DNA from: a virus
Strand: one strand, 5' to 3'
Virus record (IMG/VR): IMGVR_UViG_3300021425_000063
Location: 1-42,527 of that record
Length of the DNA stretch: 42,527 nt
The translations under genes and the position numbers were made by a program. Under the pieces are notes generated by a model that ran no database searches, was not told the DNA's origin, and saw only the letters and a list, made by a program, of their open reading frames with translations. Positions 29,503 through 37,817 of this stretch are shown here, in pieces. Numbering within the stretch: position 1 is the stretch's first letter; each line of letters begins with the position of its first letter.

Positions 29503-29819
29503 CAGATATGAGAGTAGTAATAGAAGAGGCTACTAGGAAGTTATTCCTGAAGAAGTCCTTCGTAGAGCAAAGACCAGATGTACTGGGAGTTCATGAGGGT
29601 TACTCCTTGTTCTCAGAACTCCCAGTCTCTACTTCAAAAGGAAGAGAGGCCAGAGATCGCAACAAGACAGGATTTAGTTCCAAAAGGATCGATTCCTCAG
29701 ACCTTGTTAAATGGCCTAAGACTAAGTACCCACAAGAACCAAGAGCACTAAGTCCTTTCGAAGAAGGAATGCACAAAACTTACTTAAAGTTATCAAAAGA
29801 GCCAGAATACGCTTATTAA
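29499..29819 (+). CDS. Hypothetical basic protein, 106 aa
   Basis: MTDMRVVIEEATRKLFLKKS leads to a basic middle (KGREARDRNKTGFSSKRIDS) and ends PEYAY. It stands directly before DNA polymerase and is coupled to the gene upstream. A replication accessory role is only suggested by position. Confidence 0.7.
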   Translation: MTDMRVVIEEATRKLFLKKSFVEQRPDVLGVHEGYSLFSELPVSTSKGREARDRNKTGFSSKRIDSSDLVKWPKTKYPQEPRALSPFEEGMHKTYLKLSKEPEYAY

Positions 29820-29831
29820 GAAGGAGAACAC

Positions 29832-32441
29832 ATGTACGAACCTAAATTTGTAAACATGAAAGATGTCTACGCAGCAGATTATGAGACCAAACTTATGGGA
29901 GCTCAGAACCTAAACCCAAAAGGTATTTGTTTTTCAATAGCTACTATGGACTTACAGGTAAAGATAGATCCTGACACAGGGGGTAAAACTAACGTAATAA
30001 CTGTAGACACTAACCTGATAGCTGACGGTGATGAAAACTGGCAGACTTACATGTGTTCTCTCATAGACGCTGCTTACGAAGACGAAGATATGATACTGGT
30101 GTTTCACAACGCTAAGTTCGATTTACATGTTCTAGTTAGTGATCATCCGAACTATTACCACAGAGTAGTAGAACTATACGACAGAGGCCAGATCCAATGT
30201 ACGATATTAATGGCCAAGCTGATAAACCTTACCACTACTGGATGGGTAGATAAAGAACCCGTAGACTCAGACGACGAAGAAGGTAAAGGCAAGCGCATAG
30301 AATACAATTTAGCTAAGTTAGTGAAAGAATACTTAGGTAAAGATATTTCCATGGAAAAGGAAAAGGAAGATTCAGTCAGAATCCGCTATCAGGAATTGTC
30401 AGGATTGAAAGCTAAGTACTATCCTAAAGAATTCAAAGACTATGCCATTAACGATTCTGAATACTTGATTCGTATCTATCAGATGTTCACTGCTAAACGA
30501 CAATATATCTGGAAGACTCTGGGAGTAGATCCTCTCAGGACTTTAGCTCATAGATGTTCATTAGACTTTCACTTGTACAGATTTAGTATAGAAGGTGTCC
30601 GGACTAATCCTAAGCAGATCAAAGTTCTTGAGGATATGTTAGAGGTTGAGCTTTCTTACGAGAAGCTTAACTTACTCTATCCTAAGAACATACTGACTGC
30701 AGGAGATATGAGAGACTTAAGAGTAGCTGATGAGTATGTAAACAATATTCTGGAAAAGACTTACTTAAGGCCTTTCGTACCAGAGCGTACTTCATACAGA
30801 TGGAGTCATGCAAAAGGATGTCCTAAGACTAAAAAGGACGGAGTCTTTACTTGTGGTCCGGAGTGTTTCCCTAAAGTATCTAAGAGTCACGAAGAGGACT
30901 GTAAGCGTAAGTCAGACAAGTTCACTAGACAATGGTTATGTGAATGCCCTAATGCTACTGTGGCAGAAAAGCCAGAGAAAATGAACACTAAAGTGTTTAA
31001 GAAGCACGTCCTTGACTTATGGTACGAGAATCCTGAAAGTTATGACCTTATCTTTGGTAAGGCCACGTACGACAAGAAAGGCAACTATGTAGATTCTGAC
31101 ATGTACGCATGGGATAAATACAAGGAAGGAAAAGCCACAAAAGATGAAGCATATCAGGCAGTTCTTAAGAACATATCTTCCATTAGTACTAAGCGAGAGT
31201 GGTTAGATGTCTACTCTTTCAAAGATCCTGTACTAGCTCAGTTCGATCATAGAGCCAGCCTAGTTAAGCTTAAGACAACTGAAATTCCTCGTATGAAGAA
31301 TCCAGACGGAACAGTTGCTGAAGTAGTACATGGTAACTTTGACGTACTTAAGGAAACAGGTAGAACTTCTGGCTTTGCGTCTAAGCTCTATCCAAGTGCT
31401 AACTTACAGAATGTTCATAAGATGGCTAGGACTTGCTTTAGGGCTAGGAAGGGCCACTGGATACTATCTACTGACTACAGTGGACTAGAATTCCTATCTG
31501 CTGCCCAGAGGGCACTTAATGTTCTTGGGGAGTCTGTCTACGCAAAAGTTATTAATAACGGATGGGACAGTCATTCCTACCTTGCTGCTCAACGAGCTTT
31601 TAGATCAGAGACTTGGTTTGAGGCAGAATGCCTAAACTCAGGACTCACTTCATCAGACTATGAAGGTGTTTACCACCAGTTCATGAAGTATAAGAAGTCA
31701 GACAAGCAGTTAGGCTTCTATAAGGGGAAGGTAGATGATCAAGGAAAACCAGTACCTAAGAAGTTCTGGAAACACTATCGTAACTCAGCAAAGCCTATTG
31801 GCCTTGGTCTGTTAGGAGGAATGGGAGCAAAAACTATAGCTCACGTCTCAGCAGCACAATATGGTATTGATATGACACCTGAAGAGGCTCAAGAATATAA
31901 GCAGATCTGGGAGGAAATATTCTGGCCAGAAGCTCAGTTACTTAAGAATGTTAACAAGGAAATGAAAGATCCTATGTTCTCTTCACGCAAGAAAGATAAG
32001 TTCAAGTACGAAACGCCATTTGGAATGGTTCGTCCTAATTGTTCTTACGCTGCCTGTGCGAACGGATCTATCCTACAGAGTCCTTCAGCAGAAGGAGCTA
32101 CGTTAGCAGTAATTAATGTGGCTAAAGCTTGTTATGATCCTACCAGTACTTCCATACTTAAAGGTAATTTTAAACCTTGGGCATTTGTACATGATGAGAT
32201 TCTTGGTGACGTTATTGCTGTTCCAGAAGTAGCAGACGCTGTAGCTACAGAACTAGAGACAATAATGTGTGATGCATTAAAGGTCGTATTCCCTGATCTA
32301 AAACCTAACGCAGACAGTGCTCTAATGATTACATGGAGTAAAGCTGCTGACGAATTCTACAACGAAGACGGGCACTTAGTTCCTTGGGAAGTAACTTACG
32401 ACGAAGATCTAGCTAAAGAACTAAACTATAAAGGAAAGTAA
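29832..32441 (+). CDS. Family A DNA polymerase with 3'-5' exonuclease
   Basis: The N-terminal exonuclease shows AADYETK (Asp16, Glu18), FHNAKFD and YAINDSEYL. The polymerase has motif A DYSGLEF (Asp548), motif B RNSAKPIGLGLLGG (Lys654) and motif C VHDEILGD (Asp788). Length (869) exceeds T7 gp5 (704). A cysteine/histidine-rich insert at about 330-373 (GCPKTKKDGVFTCGPECF, then LCECPN) lies between exonuclease and palm and may bind zinc. The position equal to Phe762 of E. coli Pol I is Leu658. It copies the phage genome. AAGGAGAA precedes the ATG. Confidence 0.97.
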   Translation: MYEPKFVNMKDVYAADYETKLMGAQNLNPKGICFSIATMDLQVKIDPDTGGKTNVITVDTNLIADGDENWQTYMCSLIDAAYEDEDMILVFHNAKFDLHVLVSDHPNYYHRVVELYDRGQIQCTILMAKLINLTTTGWVDKEPVDSDDEEGKGKRIEYNLAKLVKEYLGKDISMEKEKEDSVRIRYQELSGLKAKYYPKEFKDYAINDSEYLIRIYQMFTAKRQYIWKTLGVDPLRTLAHRCSLDFHLYRFSIEGVRTNPKQIKVLEDMLEVELSYEKLNLLYPKNILTAGDMRDLRVADEYVNNILEKTYLRPFVPERTSYRWSHAKGCPKTKKDGVFTCGPECFPKVSKSHEEDCKRKSDKFTRQWLCECPNATVAEKPEKMNTKVFKKHVLDLWYENPESYDLIFGKATYDKKGNYVDSDMYAWDKYKEGKATKDEAYQAVLKNISSISTKREWLDVYSFKDPVLAQFDHRASLVKLKTTEIPRMKNPDGTVAEVVHGNFDVLKETGRTSGFASKLYPSANLQNVHKMARTCFRARKGHWILSTDYSGLEFLSAAQRALNVLGESVYAKVINNGWDSHSYLAAQRAFRSETWFEAECLNSGLTSSDYEGVYHQFMKYKKSDKQLGFYKGKVDDQGKPVPKKFWKHYRNSAKPIGLGLLGGMGAKTIAHVSAAQYGIDMTPEEAQEYKQIWEEIFWPEAQLLKNVNKEMKDPMFSSRKKDKFKYETPFGMVRPNCSYAACANGSILQSPSAEGATLAVINVAKACYDPTSTSILKGNFKPWAFVHDEILGDVIAVPEVADAVATELETIMCDALKVVFPDLKPNADSALMITWSKAADEFYNEDGHLVPWEVTYDEDLAKELNYKGK

Positions 32442-32442
32442 T

Positions 32443-32952
32443 ATGCACGAAGGAATAAAAGTATTAAAGCAGACAGGTTTTATTGGGGGCAGAGTTCACA
32501 AGTCCCCCAACGCAAGGCCTCGTCCAAAATATTACGAAATGGCAGATGGTAGTAGTTTACCTGCTAACATAGGACCAGATCAGTTGAAGAAGGCAATCTT
32601 GGCAGGAGCTATCAGAGAAGTACCAGCTCCTCCAGTGGTAGCAGAATCAGTTGAGACTAAGACTGTAATCCAACCTACAGCCCCAGTTGTGGACGATATA
32701 AATGTGCGTAGAAAGTTAGCTCAGGAAGAGTATGAGGCCAAGTTAGAAGAGTTATCAAAAGCTCGTAACGAAGCTTTAGCTCAGATAGAAGCTGATGAGA
32801 AAGCACTTGAGAAAGCACCTGAAGAGACAACCCATCTAACACCTCTACAAGCTCTGGAGGATCTAGAGTGGGCTCTACAGGAGTATAACTGCTACTTAAT
32901 CGATCACGAAGGCAATCCCCTTCAAAAGGTACGCATAGCAGGAGGCCTATAG
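32443..32952 (+). CDS. Hypothetical protein, 169 aa
   Basis: MHEGIKVLKQTGFIGGRVHK is followed by a basic, proline-rich part, then a charged helix (EEYEAKLEELSKARNEALAQ) that is probably a coiled coil, and a short C-terminal domain ending VRIAGGL. It starts one base after the polymerase stop. No family recognised; a polymerase partner is possible from position. Confidence 0.7.
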   Translation: MHEGIKVLKQTGFIGGRVHKSPNARPRPKYYEMADGSSLPANIGPDQLKKAILAGAIREVPAPPVVAESVETKTVIQPTAPVVDDINVRRKLAQEEYEAKLEELSKARNEALAQIEADEKALEKAPEETTHLTPLQALEDLEWALQEYNCYLIDHEGNPLQKVRIAGGL

Positions 32953-34526
32953 TGAGAAAGCGTCCTAGTAATTCAATCATCTTATCAGAGATCAGAGAGT
33001 TAGGTTCTATCTCAGAGTACGCTCGACTGTTGAACATTCCGCGCTCGACTGTTGACGACTGGTATAGAGAGGCCCTTAGATCAGAGGATATTCAGAGCAG
33101 AGTAGAGAACTTCGAAAGAAAGTCTTACCTGATCACTTCTGCTCAGATAGAGACTGCTGTAGATCCTAACTTCTTAGAGAACTTAGAGAAGATGGCTGAA
33201 GTACACGATGCTGAGATTCTTATCCCTACCTATACTTACAATAAGAAAGGCATAGGCCATTCGGGTACAGGAGACGCTGACAAGAAGCTACAGGCTCACT
33301 ACTTCGACTCTCTTATCCATCCCTACATTATGAATGAGCGTAGATCCTTGAACAAGAAGGTAGAAGTGTTAGGTAATCTCAACACATTACCTACAGCAGT
33401 TAATCCTCTATCAGGGTATCAGTCATTTACTCACGATAAGTCAGGAGTGTTTCCTCACCCTAAGATAGCTTCTGAGTCAGTTGCTACAGCTCCTGACAAG
33501 TTATGTAAGTTTCTGCTTACTTCAGGAAGCTGTACAGTTCCTAACTACATGCAGAAGAACGCAGGTATTAAGGCTGAGTTCCACCACCAGATAGGAGCAG
33601 TGTTAGTAGAGATTGTAAACGATAAAGTCTTCCATCATCGTCATGTACTGGCAGAAGAGGACGGTTCTTTTTATGATCTTACTGATAGGTATTCCGGAGG
33701 GGAACTAACCACAGGACATAGAGTAAAATCTATTAACTGGGGTGACATCCACGAAGCTTCACTGGACAGACAAGTCCTAACTAACAGTTGGTTAGATGAG
33801 GATTCTTTGATAGAATGTCTTAAGCCTAAGTATCAGTTCTTTCATGACTTACTGGACTTTAAGTTCCGTAATCACCATAACAGAAACGATCACTTATGGC
33901 TAAGTAAGAATCTTAACAGATCTGTAGAGGAAGAACTGGGCGATGCCTGTGAGTTTCTAGAACTAACTCATTTTCCTTGGTGTCATTCTGTGGTAGTAAG
34001 TTCTAATCATGATCGTGCTTATAATAGATGGGTTCGTGAGGTAGATGCTTCAGAAGAACCTAATCTAAACAATAAGATATTCTTACTGTGGTCACAGATG
34101 CACATGTTCAGACACATTAGAGAACAGGCTGGTTCTCCTAACATGTTTCGTGAGTATGCGACACATAACTACAGGGTGCCAGTTAGTCCAGAGTTGCTTA
34201 CGTTCTTAGACCCTGACCAATCTTTTAAGGTTGATGGCGTAGAAAATGGCATGCACGGAGATAAAGGTATTAATGGTTCGAGAGGATCTATTAAAGCTTA
34301 CTCTAAGATAGGCACTAAGTGTACTATCGGTCATAGTCACAGTGCTGGTATCTACGAAGGTGTTTACCAGAATGGATGTAGCAGGACACTTAACGCTGAC
34401 TATTCAGAAGGTCCAAGTTCTTGGAGCCACACTCATACTATTCAGTATGCTAATGGTAAAAGAGCTCAACTAACTCTTATAAAAGGTAGCTACTTTAAAC
34501 GTAGTCCTAAGATAGCAAAGCTGTAG
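32952..34526 (+). CDS. HTH and calcineurin-like phosphoesterase fusion protein
   Basis: Residues of about 10-45 (ELGSISEYARLLNIPRSTVD) fit a helix-turn-helix. The C-terminal half carries metallophosphoesterase motifs: GDIHEAS (264-270), SNHDRAYNRW (Asn352, His353, Asp354) and GHSHSAG (460-466). The 524-residue protein starts at GTG with AGGAGG upstream. Calcineurin-like phage enzymes can be nucleases or phosphatases. The DNA-binding domain suggests a nuclease or a sequence-directed role. The middle (SFTHDKSGVFPHPKIASESV) belongs to neither clear domain. A terminator follows. Confidence 0.85.
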   Translation: MRKRPSNSIILSEIRELGSISEYARLLNIPRSTVDDWYREALRSEDIQSRVENFERKSYLITSAQIETAVDPNFLENLEKMAEVHDAEILIPTYTYNKKGIGHSGTGDADKKLQAHYFDSLIHPYIMNERRSLNKKVEVLGNLNTLPTAVNPLSGYQSFTHDKSGVFPHPKIASESVATAPDKLCKFLLTSGSCTVPNYMQKNAGIKAEFHHQIGAVLVEIVNDKVFHHRHVLAEEDGSFYDLTDRYSGGELTTGHRVKSINWGDIHEASLDRQVLTNSWLDEDSLIECLKPKYQFFHDLLDFKFRNHHNRNDHLWLSKNLNRSVEEELGDACEFLELTHFPWCHSVVVSSNHDRAYNRWVREVDASEEPNLNNKIFLLWSQMHMFRHIREQAGSPNMFREYATHNYRVPVSPELLTFLDPDQSFKVDGVENGMHGDKGINGSRGSIKAYSKIGTKCTIGHSHSAGIYEGVYQNGCSRTLNADYSEGPSSWSHTHTIQYANGKRAQLTLIKGSYFKRSPKIAKL

Positions 34527-34532
34527 TCAGTT

Positions 34533-34561
34533 AAAAAAGTCCACATTTCTGTGGACTTTTT
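34533..34561 (+). terminator. Rho-independent terminator after the phosphoesterase gene
   Basis: AAAAAAGTCCAC (34533-34544) pairs with GTGGACTTTTT (34551-34561) around ATTTCT. The A and T runs make it active in both directions. The next gene therefore needs its own promoter, probably in 34565-34605. Confidence 0.9.
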
Positions 34562-34564
34562 ATT

Positions 34565-34612
34565 TGTACACGGGTAAAGGTGTGCTAATTTGAGTTAACT
34601 TAAAAAGGAGAT
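34565..34612 (+). promoter_or_regulatory. Candidate promoter and ribosome binding site of the RNA ligase gene
   Basis: GGGTAAAGGTGTGCTAATTT, then GAGTTAACTTAA, lie between a terminator and AAAAAGGAGAT. TAAAGGT and AACTTAA also occur in the leftward leaders at 4139 and 4802, so a common phage promoter is possible. There is no good sigma-70 pair. Confidence 0.35.
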
Positions 34613-34616
34613 AGAC

Positions 34617-35570
34617 ATGATGGAATTCAAACCATACGGAAAGACCAAACACGCAGATGACCGTGGATTTATCCACAGAGTGGTTCAGGAAGTACCTGAA
34701 CTTCAGGAAGCGTCGTATATAGCTACAGAAAAACTAGACGGTACTAACTTCGTACTAATGTTCGAGCCAGACGGTACTGTACGTCAAGGGTCTAGGAATA
34801 GAGAGTTACATATAGGAATGACTCACTTTGACTACCATAACGCTGTCCTGTGGCAATATAGAGAAGAGATAAGATTGATCTCCAAGTACTCTGTTTGCCA
34901 AGAAGTAACAATAAGGGTATACGGAGAGCTCTACGGACGTGGTGTACTTCCTCGTATAGATTATGGAGATACTAAGAAGTTCTTGCCTTTCCAGTTAGAA
35001 ATAGACGATCAGATGTTATCTGTCGAAGATGCTATGGACTTTATGGTAGAGACTGTAGATTTTGTCTGGTGGGCCCCAACTATAGCTAAATTCAGTAATC
35101 TAGAAGAAGCTCTTAAGTTTAACGTAGACTCATTCGATCATAGAACTATAGAAGGTGTAGTTATCGAGCCGTATAATAGATCCTATGTACATCCTAATCT
35201 AGGTAAGTTCAAACTTAAGATGAAGACCAAAGCTTTCTGTGATACCATGATTACTAAGCAGAGGAAGCCTAAAGATAAGGTCGAGTTAGAAGGAAAGGCA
35301 CTGGAGCTATTTGAGATCTATCAGGGATACTTTAACAAGAATAGATTATTAGACCTGATCGCCAAGGAAGGTGAATTGTCTGAGATGTCTGAGATGGGCA
35401 AGTTCATTAAGCTCATGTGTCAGGATTGTAAAGAAGACCTCCTAACAAATCATAAGGAAGTATTCTGTGCTCTTAATGATTCTGAAAAGAAAGTAATACT
35501 AGGATCTGGAGGTAAGACTGCTGCTCCTTTAATCAGAGAACACATAATGAATAAGGAGATTACATTGTAA
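34617..35570 (+). CDS. Rnl2-type RNA ligase
   Basis: Nucleotidyltransferase motifs are clear. Motif I is KLDGTN (39-44, Lys39 takes the AMP), motif III is RVYGELYGRG, motif IV is IEGVVIEP, and motif V is KLKMKTKAF. The C-terminal 100 residues form an extra helical domain. The 317-residue size and motif spacing fit the T4 Rnl2 family of RNA ligases, which seal nicks in duplex RNA; some phage ligases counter host tRNA-cleaving nucleases. In this genome it could seal tRNAs or the tRNA-like RNAs at 26-27.6 kb. ATG at 34617 has AAAAAGGAG upstream; a second ATG follows directly. Confidence 0.9.
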   Translation: MMEFKPYGKTKHADDRGFIHRVVQEVPELQEASYIATEKLDGTNFVLMFEPDGTVRQGSRNRELHIGMTHFDYHNAVLWQYREEIRLISKYSVCQEVTIRVYGELYGRGVLPRIDYGDTKKFLPFQLEIDDQMLSVEDAMDFMVETVDFVWWAPTIAKFSNLEEALKFNVDSFDHRTIEGVVIEPYNRSYVHPNLGKFKLKMKTKAFCDTMITKQRKPKDKVELEGKALELFEIYQGYFNKNRLLDLIAKEGELSEMSEMGKFIKLMCQDCKEDLLTNHKEVFCALNDSEKKVILGSGGKTAAPLIREHIMNKEITL

Positions 35571-35664
35571 GGTGTTTACTATAATGAAGTTGCTTATTTC
35601 ATTACAAATCGAAGTTGAGGTTTTATGATCGCTGAATTAAAATACTTAAGAAGGAAAGTTACGG
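35571..35664 (+). promoter_or_regulatory. Leader with hairpin and two very short frames
   Basis: TAATGAA (35582-35588) pairs with TTCATTA (35598-35604). Two tiny frames occur, a 14-codon MKLLISLQIEVEVL and a 22-codon MIAELKYLRRKVTDET that overlaps the next gene. AAGAAGGAAAG precedes the next ATG. A regulatory leader is possible; no firm signal is seen. Confidence 0.3.
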
Positions 35665-35880
35665 ATGAAACTAGAAGAACTAAACGTAAGAACTAAAATG
35701 TTAATGAAGGAGGCTAAGGATCTTATAGGGGACTGTAAGTCCTCTGACGAACTGGAGGTAGTTGCCTCTACTCTAGGATTCTTAGTGGCCTCGATGACTA
35801 ACACTACTGACGAGCAGAAGGCCAATATCTTTAAGGTAGGACAGGATGCACGTAAACGTATACAGGAGACAGAAGGATGA
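35665..35880 (+). CDS. Hypothetical helical protein, 71 aa
   Basis: MKLEELNVRTKMLMKEAKDL gives a small helical protein ending QDARKRIQETEG. It overlaps the DUF3310 gene by ATGA. No family recognised. Its place with nucleotide-related genes is the only hint. Confidence 0.7.
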   Translation: MKLEELNVRTKMLMKEAKDLIGDCKSSDELEVVASTLGFLVASMTNTTDEQKANIFKVGQDARKRIQETEG

Positions 35881-36131
35881 GTTATACTTACGGACCTACA
35901 TCTAAAGAGGTTGATACCCTGCCAGAAGATCCCCTGAAAGTACAGATAGGAGGATGTCACTATAAGGAAAGTAAGATCCAACCTATAGAATATATACAGG
36001 CTAATGATCTGGGATTTGAGGAAGGGAATATAGTTAAATATATATCTCGCCATAAGTCTAAGAACGGTAAGGCCGATATTGAAAAAATAAAGCACTATTG
36101 TGACTTTATTATAAAGAGAGATTATTCATGA
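35877..36131 (+). CDS. DUF3310 family protein
   Basis: VQIGGCHYKESKIQPIEYIQ, then GFEEGNIVKYISRH and DIEKIKHYCDFII, is the standard pattern of DUF3310 in phages. Length (84) fits. The family has been linked to nucleotide metabolism through T7 gp1.7, but the activity of this copy is not shown. It is coupled by ATGA on both sides. Confidence 0.88.
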   Translation: MSYTYGPTSKEVDTLPEDPLKVQIGGCHYKESKIQPIEYIQANDLGFEEGNIVKYISRHKSKNGKADIEKIKHYCDFIIKRDYS

Positions 36132-36322
36132 AAAAGTATTTACTAGTATTCGCTGCGATACTCCTTACAGGATGTAACATTTATATCATAGATGTAGACA
36201 AGTCAGTCTGTGTACACGGAGAAGGTAACAGTGCTCACATGTCAGGCAGTGATCTTAAGGACGTAAGTTCTGATCCTACCAATGATGTTAAACCTACTAC
36301 TACATTACCTGTAGTTCCGTAG
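36128..36322 (+). CDS. Small lipoprotein, 64 aa
   Basis: MKKYLLVFAAILLTGCNIYI is a signal peptide with the lipobox LLTGC, so Cys16 should be lipidated and the protein exported. The rest is polar and ends TTTLPVVP. An outer-membrane phage lipoprotein can act in superinfection exclusion or as a spanin partner; its place before the late region permits either. It is the last gene of the rightward block. Confidence 0.8.
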   Translation: MKKYLLVFAAILLTGCNIYIIDVDKSVCVHGEGNSAHMSGSDLKDVSSDPTNDVKPTTTLPVVP

Positions 36323-36328
36323 CACGTT

Positions 36329-36364
36329 AAAAAAGGTCACCTTACTTGGTGACCTTTTTATTTT
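36329..36364. terminator. Bidirectional terminator between convergent blocks
   Basis: AAAAAAGGTCACC pairs with GGTGACCTTTTT around TTACTT. Both strands end in T runs. It closes the rightward block (stop at 36322) and the leftward late block (stop at 36363). Confidence 0.95.
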
Positions 36365-36605
36365 AAGCGCAAGCTATAATAACAGTAGACCCTTTATGGG
36401 TAACTGAGTAGCCTAGTCCTGTAAGTTGTGAATCGCACTCTGCTTTAATAGCAGATCCATGGTCGTCGTCGTCTAACGTAATAACGAACATTAAACGTCC
36501 TAGAGCTGCGATACTGTCCATGAATGCTACTAATCCAACTATCTCTGGGTATAGTCCAACTATGTAAGCATCCGCTGTAACTTTATTTTCTGCACATGTA
36601 GCCAT
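36363..36605 (-). CDS. Hypothetical protein, 80 aa
   Basis: MATCAENKVTADAYIVGLYP gives a small mixed protein ending YSVTHKGSTVIIACA. It starts one base after the membrane coiled-coil gene ends, and the terminator follows. Three cysteines are present without a clear zinc pattern. No family recognised. It is the last gene of the late block. Confidence 0.65.
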   Translation of the reverse strand: MATCAENKVTADAYIVGLYPEIVGLVAFMDSIAALGRLMFVITLDDDDHGSAIKAECDSQLTGLGYSVTHKGSTVIIACA

Positions 36606-36606
36606 A

Positions 36607-36888
36607 TTATTTTCCTGCTAGTTTTAGCTCAACTTCTCTGATCCTGTCGTCCAGTGAGTCGATGTCTACATCTACCTTACTGAGTTCTTTTTCGATCTTT
36701 GCATCGACACTATCTTTAAGTTTAGCCTGTTCTGTCTTTATCTCTTTGACTTCATCCAGTATATTAGATAACTTATCGTCCAAGTAGTTCATATCTACCT
36801 TGTAGACAGTCGTTCCTAGAACAATTATCACACTGAACATGAAGCAGAGTAACTTTTTTATATCGGTGTTCTCAAGCCATTTGGCCAT
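36607..36888 (-). CDS. Membrane-anchored coiled-coil protein, possible spanin or holin-related
   Basis: Residues of about 12-32 (KLLCFMFSVIIVLGTTVYKV) are a membrane helix and the remaining 60 form a charged coiled coil (LSNILDEVKEIKTEQAKLKD). This layout fits inner-membrane spanins and small haemolysin XhlA-like proteins that help lysis. No proof of lysis function is present, but the late position supports it. Confidence 0.65.
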   Translation of the reverse strand: MAKWLENTDIKKLLCFMFSVIIVLGTTVYKVDMNYLDDKLSNILDEVKEIKTEQAKLKDSVDAKIEKELSKVDVDIDSLDDRIREVELKLAGK

Positions 36889-36898
36889 GGAAGTTCCC

Positions 36899-37345
36899 TT
36901 AAGTTTTGATCTTCAAGAGTACCAAGAAGTCAGTTAATTTTGAAGTAGTCTTTACTGAGTGTATATCCTTTAAAGGGATCGTAATAGTATCTCCCTTTGT
37001 TAGGTGGTATTCTTTTCCTGAGATAGTAACGTAAGCAGTGTCTGTCAGTAGTATGGCCTTACATACTAGGAAGCATGTAGGTACGGCCTTATAGTCGTCT
37101 AGGAATCCACCTTCAGGGAAGCGCAAGTAATATACTTCTATAGCTTCTTGGAACTCCTTATCACTAAGGCATTCCTTGGTCAGGGCTCGTAAGTCATTAG
37201 GCATATCAAAGTACTTAAGGGTCTCAAAGATAGATGAACGACCATTAAGTCCTTGTTTACTCCTTACACCCATACTATTCTTAAATTTAATACTGTATTC
37301 TGCTAGTTTACTATTTAGTTTATCTATGTTAGACTTAGTAATCAT
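36899..37345 (-). CDS. Hypothetical protein with beta-rich C-terminus, 148 aa
   Basis: MITKSNIDKLNSKLAEYSIK begins a helical half; the C-terminal part (AYVTISGKEYHLTKGDTITI) looks like a small cupin-like or beta-barrel domain. It overlaps the oxygenase gene end. No family recognised. Co-location suggests a shared role with the oxygenase. Confidence 0.65.
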   Translation of the reverse strand: MITKSNIDKLNSKLAEYSIKFKNSMGVRSKQGLNGRSSIFETLKYFDMPNDLRALTKECLSDKEFQEAIEVYYLRFPEGGFLDDYKAVPTCFLVCKAILLTDTAYVTISGKEYHLTKGDTITIPLKDIHSVKTTSKLTDFLVLLKIKT

Positions 37346-37817
37346 TGTGCATCATTCCTCTTAGTATTACGATAGAGAATCTCTCTGACTTAACAGGGAG
37401 TACCTCGTGATCGGTAGAACTGGCGATAGTATACATTTGTCCTGCTTTGTCAGGAACTTCGTGTACTTCTCCGTCTTCTGGATAGAGTCTTACAACATTG
37501 TGATTATCTTGTAAGGTTATGACAGATACGAACGGACTGATGCACCCATCATGATGACGACCAATACTCATGCCTTCATGGTATCGGTTAATGATCATTT
37601 CGTCAGTGTCCCAAGGCCTTATCGCATCTACCAACTTCCTAACATCATCTGGCATGGAGTCCTCTAACATACAATCGTACTTAGATGGCCTGCCTTCGTT
37701 AGTCATGTTGTTGAAATGTTTCTCTCTATCCACATACCAAGCGTCGTCTGCTCTTTGCAGTGCGTCCAATAGTTCGGATGCTTCTTTGCCTGACATGTAT
37801 TGCTCTATCCTGTACAT
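37335..37817 (-). CDS. 2OG-Fe(II) oxygenase-like protein
   Basis: GMSIGRHHDGCISPFVSVIT holds the HxD iron site (His-His-Asp), followed by DHEVLPV with the second His and RFSIVILRG with the Arg that holds 2-oxoglutarate. The order and spacing fit prolyl-hydroxylase or PKHD-type oxygenases that occur in phages. Possible substrates are virion proteins or a base or residue of phage DNA; the sequence does not tell. It is in the late leftward block. Confidence 0.8.
   Translation of the reverse strand: MYRIEQYMSGKEASELLDALQRADDAWYVDREKHFNNMTNEGRPSKYDCMLEDSMPDDVRKLVDAIRPWDTDEMIINRYHEGMSIGRHHDGCISPFVSVITLQDNHNVVRLYPEDGEVHEVPDKAGQMYTIASSTDHEVLPVKSERFSIVILRGMMHNDY

Noticed and set aside
35580-35585. 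TATAAT as a -10 promoter box before the 71-residue gene
   Set aside because: No acceptable -35 box lies 16-18 bp upstream, and the bases are part of a hairpin.
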